Positions 55,501 through 64,000 of a stretch of DNA of 64,000 nt are shown here, piece after piece. The DNA is from Halictus rubicundus. Lineage: Eukaryota > Arthropoda > Insecta > Hymenoptera > Halictidae. Below the pieces are notes generated by a model, which did no database searches, was not told where the DNA came from, and saw nothing but the letters and a program-made list of their open reading frames with translations. The stretch is from the NCBI RefSeq assembly GCF_050948215.1, contig NW_027489036.1, positions 1 through 64,000 on the forward strand. The letters run 5' to 3'. The position numbers were made by a program, and so were the translations under genes. The stretch's first letter is position 1. Every line of letters starts with the position of its first letter.

Positions 55501-58380
55501 TATCCTCAATCCTATCCTATCCTCTATCCTATCCTATCCTCTATCCTATCCTTTCCTCTATCCTATCCTATCCTCTATCCTATCCAATCCTCTATCCTAT
55601 CCTTTCCTCTATCCTATCCTATCCTCTATCCTATCCTATCCTCTATCCTATCCTATCCTATCCTCTATCCTATCCTATCCTCTATCCAATCCTATCCTCT
55701 ATCCTATCCTATACTCTATCCTATCCTATCCTCTATCCTATCCTATCCTCTATCCTATCCTATCCTCTATCCTATCCTATCCTCTATCCTATCCTATCCT
55801 CTATCCTATCCTATCCTCTATCCTATCCTCTATCCTATCCTATCCTCTATCCTATCCTATCCTCTATCCTATCCTATCCTCTATCCTATCCTATCCTCTA
55901 TCCTATCCAATCCCCTATCCTATCCTCTATCCTATCCTATCATCTATCTTATCCTATCCTCTATCCTATCCTATCCTCTATCCTATCCAATCCACTATCC
56001 TATCCTCTATCCTATCCTATCATCTATCTTATCCTATCCTCTATCCTATCCTATCCTCTATCCTATCCTATCGTATTCTCTATCTTATCGTATCATATCC
56101 TCTATCCTATCCTATTCTCTATCCTATCCTCTCCTTTATCCTATCTTATCCTCTATCGTCTGCTCTATCCTATCCTATCCAATATCCTAGCCTATCCTCA
56201 ATCCTATCCTATCCTATCCTCTATCCTATCCTATCCTCTATCCAATCCTATCCTCTATCCTATCCTATACTCTATCCTATCCTATCCTCTATCCTATCCT
56301 ATCCTCTATCCTATCCTATCCTCTATCGTCTCCTATCCTCTATCCTATCCAATCCCCTATCCTATCCTCTATCCTATCCTATCATCTATCTTATCCTATC
56401 CTCTATCCTATCCTATCGTAATCTCTATCTTATCGTATCATATCCTCTATCCTATCCTATTCTCTATCCTATAATATCATCTATCCTATCCTATCCTCAA
56501 TCCTATCCTATCCTATATGCTATCCAATCCTCTATTCTATCCTATCCTCTATCCTATCCTATCCTCTATCCTATCCTATCGTATTCTCTATCTTATCGTA
56601 TCATATCCTCTATCCTATCCTATTCTCTATCCTATCCTCTCCTTTATCCTATCTTATGCTCTATCGTCTGCTCTATCCTATCCGATCCAATATCCTATCC
56701 TATCCTCTATCCTATCCTATCCTCTATCCTATCCTCTATCCTATCCTCTATCCTATCCTATCCTCTATCGTCTCCTATCCTCTATCCTATCCAATCCCCT
56801 ATCCTATCCTCTATCCTATCCTATCATCTATCTTATCCTATCCGCTATCCTATCCTATCCTCTATCGTCTCCTATCCTCTATCCTATCCAATCCCCTATC
56901 CTATCCTCTATCCTATCCTATCATCTATCTTATCCTATCCTCTATCCTATCCTATCCTCTATCCTATCCTATCCTCTATCCTATCCTATCCTCAATCCTA
57001 TCCTATCCTCTATCCTATCCTATCCTCTATCCTATCCTATCCTCTATCCTATCCTCTATCCTATCCTATCCTCTATCGTCTCCTATCCTCTATCCTATCC
57101 TATCCTCTATCCTATCCTATCCTCTATCCTATCCTATCCTCTATCCTATCCTATCCTCTATCCTATCCTATCCTCTATCCTATCCTATCCTCTATCCTAT
57201 CCTCTATCCTATCCTATCCTCTATCCTATCCTATCCTCTATCCTATCCTATCCTCTATCCTATCCTATCCTCTATCCTATCCTATCCTCTATCCTATCCT
57301 ATCCTCTATCCTATCCTATCCTCTATCCTATCCTTTCCTCTATCCTATCCTAACCTCTATCCAATCCTATCCTCTATCCTATCCTATCCTCTATCCTATC
57401 CTATCCTCTATCCTATCCTATCCTCCATCCTATCCTATCCTCTATCGTCTCCTATCCTCTATCCTATCCAATCCCCCATCCTATCCTCTATCCTATCCTA
57501 TCATCTATCTTATCCTATCCTCTATCCTATCCTATCCTCTATCCTATCCTATCCTCTATCCTATCCTATCCTCTATCGTCTCCTATCCTCTATCATATCC
57601 AATCCCCTATCCTATCCTCTATCCTATCCTATCATCTATCTTATCCTATCCTCTATCCTATCCTATCTTAATCTCTATCTTATCGTATCATATCCTCTAT
57701 CCTATCCTATTCTCTATCCTATCCTCTCCTTTATCCTATCTTATCCTCTATCGTCTGCTCTATCCTATCCTATCCAATAGCCTATCCTATCCTCAATCCT
57801 ATCCTATCCTCTATCCTAACCTCTCCTTTCTACTATCCAATCCTCTATCGAATCCTCTATCCTATCCTATCCTCTATCGTATGCAATCCTCCATCCCATC
57901 CAATCTTCTATCCTATCCTCTATTCTATCCTATACTCTATCCTATCCTATCCTATATCCTATCCTCTATCTAATCCTATCCTCTATCCTATTCTCTCCTC
58001 TATAATATCGTATCCTGCATCCTATCCTATCCTGTATCCTATCCTCTATCCTATCCTATCCTTTGGCCTGTCGTATCCACTAGCCCCTATCCTATCCTCT
58101 ATCCTATAGTATCCTCTATCCTATCCTATCCTCTATCGTCTCCTATCCTCTATCCTATCCAATCCCCTAGCCTATCCTCTATCCTATCCTATCATCTATC
58201 TTATCCTATCCCCTATCCTCTATCCTATCCTATCCTCTATCCTATCCTATCCTCTATCCTATCCTATCCTCTATCCTATCCTATCCTCTATCCTATCCTA
58301 TCCTCTATCCTATCCTATCCTCTATCCTATCCTATCCTCTATCCTATCCTATCCTCTATCCTATCCTATCCTCTATCCTA
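52540..58380 (+). repeat. 5.9-kb block, copy 2 of the long-range duplication
   Basis: Partner of 17510-23400. It has only one copy of the 51-bp segment near 53.8 kb, one more 17-bp unit near 53.95-54.04 kb, and CACCGTCTGC-type changes such as CTACCGTC at 52777. Its right part also forms the first copy of the 3109-bp repeat. So the left locus holds one such 3.1-kb unit and this locus nearly three. Confidence 0.88.
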
Positions 58381-58449
58381 TCCTATCCTCTATCCTATCC
58401 TATCCTCTATCCTATCCTATCCTCTATCCTATCCTATCCTCTATCCTAT
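55340..58449 (+). repeat. 3109-bp higher-order repeat, copy 1
   Basis: Anchors in this and the next copy are 3109 bp apart throughout: GTATTCTC (55381 and 58490), CCTAGCC (TAG at 56188 and 59297), ATATGC (56517 and 59626), AACC (57818 and 60927) and TTGGCC (58063 and 61172). The only difference I noticed is a G at 55482 (CTATGCTATCC) in place of C. The match begins to the right of 55335, where CATCTATC has no partner. Confidence 0.93.
57818..58087 (+). repeat. 270-bp TTGGCC landmark block
   Basis: Intact copy with TTGGCC at 58063. It corresponds to the corrupted landmark at 22887-23157 in the long-range partner, so it serves as the reference for what was lost there. Confidence 0.9.
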
Positions 58450-61400
58450 CCTATCCTCTATCCTATCCTATCCTCTATCCTATCCTATCGTATTCTCTAT
58501 CTTATCGTATCATATCCTCTATCCTATCCTATTCTCTATCCTATCCTCTCCTTTATCCTATCTTATCCTCTATCGTCTGCTCTATCCTATCCTATCCAAT
58601 ATCCTAGCCTATCCTCAATCCTATCCTATCCTCTATCCTATCCTATCCTCTATCCTATCCTTTCCTCTATCCTATCCTATCCTCTATCCTATCCAATCCT
58701 CTATCCTATCCTTTCCTCTATCCTATCCTATCCTCTATCCTATCCTATCCTCTATCCTATCCTATCCTATCCTCTATCCTATCCTATCCTCTATCCAATC
58801 CTATCCTCTATCCTATCCTATACTCTATCCTATCCTATCCTCTATCCTATCCTATCCTCTATCCTATCCTATCCTCTATCCTATCCTATCCTCTATCCTA
58901 TCCTATCCTCTATCCTATCCTATCCTCTATCCTATCCTCTATCCTATCCTATCCTCTATCCTATCCTATCCTCTATCCTATCCTATCCTCTATCCTATCC
59001 TATCCTCTATCCTATCCAATCCCCTATCCTATCCTCTATCCTATCCTATCATCTATCTTATCCTATCCTCTATCCTATCCTATCCTCTATCCTATCCAAT
59101 CCACTATCCTATCCTCTATCCTATCCTATCATCTATCTTATCCTATCCTCTATCCTATCCTATCCTCTATCCTATCCTATCGTATTCTCTATCTTATCGT
59201 ATCATATCCTCTATCCTATCCTATTCTCTATCCTATCCTCTCCTTTATCCTATCTTATCCTCTATCGTCTGCTCTATCCTATCCTATCCAATATCCTAGC
59301 CTATCCTCAATCCTATCCTATCCTATCCTCTATCCTATCCTATCCTCTATCCAATCCTATCCTCTATCCTATCCTATACTCTATCCTATCCTATCCTCTA
59401 TCCTATCCTATCCTCTATCCTATCCTATCCTCTATCGTCTCCTATCCTCTATCCTATCCAATCCCCTATCCTATCCTCTATCCTATCCTATCATCTATCT
59501 TATCCTATCCTCTATCCTATCCTATCGTAATCTCTATCTTATCGTATCATATCCTCTATCCTATCCTATTCTCTATCCTATAATATCATCTATCCTATCC
59601 TATCCTCAATCCTATCCTATCCTATATGCTATCCAATCCTCTATTCTATCCTATCCTCTATCCTATCCTATCCTCTATCCTATCCTATCGTATTCTCTAT
59701 CTTATCGTATCATATCCTCTATCCTATCCTATTCTCTATCCTATCCTCTCCTTTATCCTATCTTATGCTCTATCGTCTGCTCTATCCTATCCGATCCAAT
59801 ATCCTATCCTATCCTCTATCCTATCCTATCCTCTATCCTATCCTCTATCCTATCCTCTATCCTATCCTATCCTCTATCGTCTCCTATCCTCTATCCTATC
59901 CAATCCCCTATCCTATCCTCTATCCTATCCTATCATCTATCTTATCCTATCCGCTATCCTATCCTATCCTCTATCGTCTCCTATCCTCTATCCTATCCAA
60001 TCCCCTATCCTATCCTCTATCCTATCCTATCATCTATCTTATCCTATCCTCTATCCTATCCTATCCTCTATCCTATCCTATCCTCTATCCTATCCTATCC
60101 TCAATCCTATCCTATCCTCTATCCTATCCTATCCTCTATCCTATCCTATCCTCTATCCTATCCTCTATCCTATCCTATCCTCTATCGTCTCCTATCCTCT
60201 ATCCTATCCTATCCTCTATCCTATCCTATCCTCTATCCTATCCTATCCTCTATCCTATCCTATCCTCTATCCTATCCTATCCTCTATCCTATCCTATCCT
60301 CTATCCTATCCTCTATCCTATCCTATCCTCTATCCTATCCTATCCTCTATCCTATCCTATCCTCTATCCTATCCTATCCTCTATCCTATCCTATCCTCTA
60401 TCCTATCCTATCCTCTATCCTATCCTATCCTCTATCCTATCCTTTCCTCTATCCTATCCTAACCTCTATCCAATCCTATCCTCTATCCTATCCTATCCTC
60501 TATCCTATCCTATCCTCTATCCTATCCTATCCTCCATCCTATCCTATCCTCTATCGTCTCCTATCCTCTATCCTATCCAATCCCCCATCCTATCCTCTAT
60601 CCTATCCTATCATCTATCTTATCCTATCCTCTATCCTATCCTATCCTCTATCCTATCCTATCCTCTATCCTATCCTATCCTCTATCGTCTCCTATCCTCT
60701 ATCATATCCAATCCCCTATCCTATCCTCTATCCTATCCTATCATCTATCTTATCCTATCCTCTATCCTATCCTATCTTAATCTCTATCTTATCGTATCAT
60801 ATCCTCTATCCTATCCTATTCTCTATCCTATCCTCTCCTTTATCCTATCTTATCCTCTATCGTCTGCTCTATCCTATCCTATCCAATAGCCTATCCTATC
60901 CTCAATCCTATCCTATCCTCTATCCTAACCTCTCCTTTCTACTATCCAATCCTCTATCGAATCCTCTATCCTATCCTATCCTCTATCGTATGCAATCCTC
61001 CATCCCATCCAATCTTCTATCCTATCCTCTATTCTATCCTATACTCTATCCTATCCTATCCTATATCCTATCCTCTATCTAATCCTATCCTCTATCCTAT
61101 TCTCTCCTCTATAATATCGTATCCTGCATCCTATCCTATCCTGTATCCTATCCTCTATCCTATCCTATCCTTTGGCCTGTCGTATCCACTAGCCCCTATC
61201 CTATCCTCTATCCTATAGTATCCTCTATCCTATCCTATCCTCTATCGTCTCCTATCCTCTATCCTATCCAATCCCCTAGCCTATCCTCTATCCTATCCTA
61301 TCATCTATCTTATCCTATCCCCTATCCTCTATCCTATCCTATCCTCTATCCTATCCTATCCTCTATCCTATCCTATCCTCTATCCTATCCTATCCTCTAT

Positions 61401-61558
61401 CCTATCCTATCCTCTATCCTATCCTATCCTCTATCCTATCCTATCCTCTATCCTATCCTATCCTCTATCCTATCCTATCCTCTATCCTATCCTATCCTCT
61501 ATCCTATCCTATCCTCTATCCTATCCTATCCTCTATCCTATCCTATCCTCTATCCTAT
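58449..61558 (+). repeat. 3109-bp higher-order repeat, copy 2
   Basis: Nearly identical to copy 1 over its full length at a constant offset of 3109 bp, with no unit gained or lost between the anchors I compared. Such identity over 3.1 kb, in a region where other copies differ by whole units, points to a very recent duplication or an assembly repeat. Confidence 0.93.
60927..61196 (+). repeat. 270-bp TTGGCC landmark block
   Basis: Intact copy with TTGGCC at 61172, in copy 2 of the 3109-bp repeat. It is the last one in the window. A further copy would be expected near 64281 if the repeat continues. Confidence 0.9.
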
Positions 61559-64000
61559 CCTATCCTCTATCCTATCCTATCCTCTATCCTATCCTATCGT
61601 ATTCTCTATCTTATCGTATCATATCCTCTATCCTATCCTATTCTCTATCCTATCCTCTCCTTTATCCTATCTTATCCTCTATCGTCTGCTCTATCCTATC
61701 CTATCCAATATCCTAGCCTATCCTCAATCCTATCCTATCCTCTATCCTATCCTATCCTCTATCCTATCCTTTCCTCTATCCTATCCTATCCTCTATCCTA
61801 TCCAATCCTCTATCCTATCCTTTCCTCTATCCTATCCTATCCTCTATCCTATCCTATCCTCTATCCTATCCTATCCTATCCTCTATCCTATCCTATCCTC
61901 TATCCAATCCTATCCTCTATCCTATCCTATACTCTATCCTATCCTATCCTCTATCCTATCCTATCCTCTATCCTATCCTATCCTCTATCCTATCCTATCC
62001 TCTATCCTATCCTATCCTCTATCCTATCCTATCCTCTATCCTATCCTCTATCCTATCCTATCCTCTATCCTATCCTATCCTCTATCCTATCCTATCCTCT
62101 ATCCTATCCTATCCTCTATCCTATCCAATCCCCTATCCTATCCTCTATCCTATCCTATCATCTATCTTATCCTATCCTCTATCCTATCCTATCCTCTATC
62201 CTATCCAATCCACTATCCTATCCTCTATCCTATCCTATCATCTATCTTATCCTATCCTCTATCCTATCCTATCCTCTATCCTATCCTATCGTATTCTCTA
62301 TCTTATCGTATCATATCCTCTATCCTATCCTATTCTCTATCCTATCCTCTCCTTTATCCTATCTTATCCTCTATCGTCTGCTCTATCCTATCCTATCCAA
62401 TATCCTAGCCTATCCTCAATCCTATCCTATCCTATCCTCTATCCTATCCTATCCTCTATCCAATCCTATCCTCTATCCTATCCTATACTCTATCCTATCC
62501 TATCCTCTATCCTATCCTATCCTCTATCCTATCCTATCCTCTATCGTCTCCTATCCTCTATCCTATCCAATCCCCTATCCTATCCTCTATCCTATCCTAT
62601 CATCTATCTTATCCTATCCTCTATCCTATCCTATCGTAATCTCTATCTTATCGTATCATATCCTCTATCCTATCCTATTCTCTATCCTATAATATCATCT
62701 ATCCTATCCTATCCTCAATCCTATCCTATCCTATATGCTATCCAATCCTCTATTCTATCCTATCCTCTATCCTATCCTATCCTCTATCCTATCCTATCCT
62801 CTATCCTATCCTATCGTATTCTCTATCTTATCGTATCATATCCTCTATCCTATCCTATTCTCTATCCTATCCTCTCCTTTATCCTATCTTATGCTCTATC
62901 GTCTGCTCTATCCTATCCGATCCAATATCCTATCCTATCCTCTATCCTATCCTATCCTCTATCCTATCCTCTATCCTATCCTCTATCCTATCCTATCCTC
63001 TATCGTCTCCTATCCTCTATCCTATCCAATCCCCTATCCTATCCTCTATCCTATCCTATCATCTATCTTATCCTATCCGCTATCCTATCCTATCCTCTAT
63101 CGTCTCCTATCCTCTATCCTATCCAATCCCCTATCCTATCCTCTATCCTATCCTATCATCTATCTTATCCTATCCTCTATCCTATCCTATCCTCTATCCT
63201 ATCCTATCCTCTATCCTATCCTATCCTCAATCCTATCCTATCCTCTATCCTATCCTATCCTCTATCCTATCCTATCCTCTATCCTATCCTCTATCCTATC
63301 CTATCCTCTATCGTCTCCTATCCTCTATCCTATCCTATCCTCTATCCTATCCTATCCTCTATCCTATCCTATCCTCTATCCTATCCTATCCTCTATCCTA
63401 TCCTATCCTCTATCCTATCCTATCCTCTATCCTATCCTCTATCCTATCCTATCCTCTATCCTATCCTATCCTCTATCCTATCCTATCCTCTATCCTATCC
63501 TATCCTCTATCCTATCCTATCCTCTATCCTATCCTATCCTCTATCCTATCCTATCCTCTATCCTATCCTAACCTCTATCCAATCCTATCCTCTATCCTAT
63601 CCTATCCTCTATCCTATCCTATCCTCTATCCTATCCTATCCTCCATCCTATCCTATCCTCTATCGTCTCCTATCCTCTATCCTATCCAATCCCCCATCCT
63701 ATCCTCTATCCTATCCTATCATCTATCTTATCCTATCCTCTATCCTATCCTATCCTCTATCCTATCCTATCCTCTATCCTATCCTATCCTCTATCGTCTC
63801 CTATCCTCTATCATATCCAATCCCCTATCCTATCCTCTATCCTATCCTATCATCTATCTTATCCTATCCTCTATCCTATCCTATCTTAATCTCTATCTTA
63901 TCGTATCATATCCTCTATCCTATCCTATTCTCTATCCTATCCTCTCCTTTATCCTATCTTATCCTCTATCGTCTGCTCTATCCTATCCTATCCAATAGCC
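61558..64000 (+). repeat. 3109-bp higher-order repeat, copy 3, cut by the window end
   Basis: GTATTCTC at 61599 and ATATGC at 62735 fit the 3109-bp period. After 62735 one extra 17-bp unit is present, and near 63549 the CCTTTCC-bearing unit of copies 1 and 2 is missing, which restores the 3109-bp offset by the TAACC at 63569. The window ends before the AACC and TTGGCC landmark is reached. Confidence 0.9.

Larger units (their letters stand above)
7937..62765 (+). repeat. ATATGC landmark family (list of positions)
   Basis: A short variant run, ATATGCTATCCAATCCTC followed by TATTCTATCC, recurs at 7937, 12512, 21562, 23845, 24382, 26602, 27495, 29029, 32991, 35743, 37599, 38330, 38910, 40776, 41507, 42121, 42852, 44402, 45919, 46557, 49098, 49940, 51474, 51959, 56517, 59626 and 62735 (position of the ATG). 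It is usually preceded by CTATAATATCATCTATCC and CCTCAATCC. It supplies nearly all ATG triplets that open long frames to the right of 20 kb, which is why those frames all begin with the same residues. It is a higher-order repeat marker, not a translation start. Confidence 0.85.
1..64000 (+). repeat. 17-bp satellite array, unit (TATCC)3TC, fills the window
   Basis: The 17-bp unit TATCCTATCCTATCCTC can be read almost without interruption through the window, always in the same orientation. Longer and shorter units also occur: (TATCC)2TC of 12 bp and (TATCC)4TC of 22 bp. This points to an ancestral TATCC pentamer array in which a 20-bp block lost 3 bp and then spread. The consensus contains no G and no CpG. 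Both appear only in variant units such as those with ATCGTC, TCGTAT or CCGAT. It is probably eukaryotic heterochromatin. I do not recognise the satellite as a named family. No foreign DNA was seen inside the array. Confidence 0.97.

Noticed and set aside
1..64000. Genes on the minus strand
   Set aside because: The minus-strand unit GAGGATAGGATAGGATA has TAG in three successive phases when repeated, so every frame is closed within about one unit. No unrelated sequence is present to hold a gene.
1..64000. Telomere repeat
   Set aside because: GGATA has the G-rich strand bias of telomeres, but it does not match known telomere units such as TTAGGG, TTAGG or TTTAGGG. The kilobase higher-order repeats are also unlike a simple telomere tract.
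1..64000. CENP-B box, suggested by the 17-bp length
   Set aside because: The equal length is coincidence. The consensus has no G on one strand and none of the conserved CG-containing core of the box.
1..64000. CRISPR array
   Set aside because: Direct repeats here are contiguous, and all supposed spacers are themselves variants of the same unit. There is no repeat-spacer alternation with unique spacers.
1..64000. Hairpins, terminators or structured RNA
   Set aside because: The plus strand has almost no G, so a transcript of either strand can hardly pair with itself through G-C pairs. I found no inverted repeats.
1..64000. Triplex-forming mirror repeat (H-DNA)
   Set aside because: CTATCCTATCCTATC is mirror symmetric, but an A interrupts the pyrimidine strand every five bases and the TC spacer breaks longer symmetry, so a stable triplex is unlikely.

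Overview
The whole 64-kb window is one tandem satellite array. The basic unit is 17 bp, TATCCTATCCTATCCTC, or (TATCC)3TC: three copies of a pentamer followed by TC. It runs head to tail in one orientation from the first base to the last. I see no protein-coding gene, tRNA, rRNA, transposon, CRISPR array or unrelated DNA. Arrays of this kind are typical of eukaryotic heterochromatin (pericentromere, sex or B chromosome, subtelomere). The sequence alone does not identify the species or chromosome.

The consensus unit has 7 T, 7 C, 3 A and no G, so one strand is pyrimidine-rich with almost no G and the other carries GGATA repeats. Because 17 is not a multiple of 3 and the unit has no plus-strand stop, all three plus frames stay open for hundreds to thousands of bases. 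They all spell the same 17-residue peptide. The minus strand has TAG in every frame within each unit. The long open frames are therefore by-products of the repeat.

Layout: (1) 1-4860 is the most degenerate part, with many substituted units and short, broken higher-order repeats. (2) About 4860-9445 and 9445-13990 are two tandem copies of a 4.58-kb block, including a perfect run of about 30 identical units near 7958-8470. (3) About 14.0-16.6 kb is a 444/454-bp (898-bp pair) higher-order repeat. (4) About 17.5-23.4 kb is a 5.9-kb block that reappears at about 52.5-58.4 kb, 35 kb away. (5) About 23.4-36.3 and 42.6-52.5 kb are mosaics of the same landmark blocks, including an 893-bp tandem duplication near 26.3-28.1 kb. 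(6) About 36.3-42.65 kb is a 3.16-3.21-kb tandem duplication. (7) About 55.34 kb to the window end is a nearly perfect 3109-bp repeat, about 2.8 copies long.

Homogeneity rises from left to right, as expected if the left end lies nearer an old array edge and the right part was amplified recently. Matching copies differ mostly by whole 17-bp units. The oddest local feature is 22980-23157, where a landmark block that is conserved elsewhere is degraded by many small indels. I found no new gene system. What is worth following up is the repeat architecture, its strand asymmetry and the landmark blocks.
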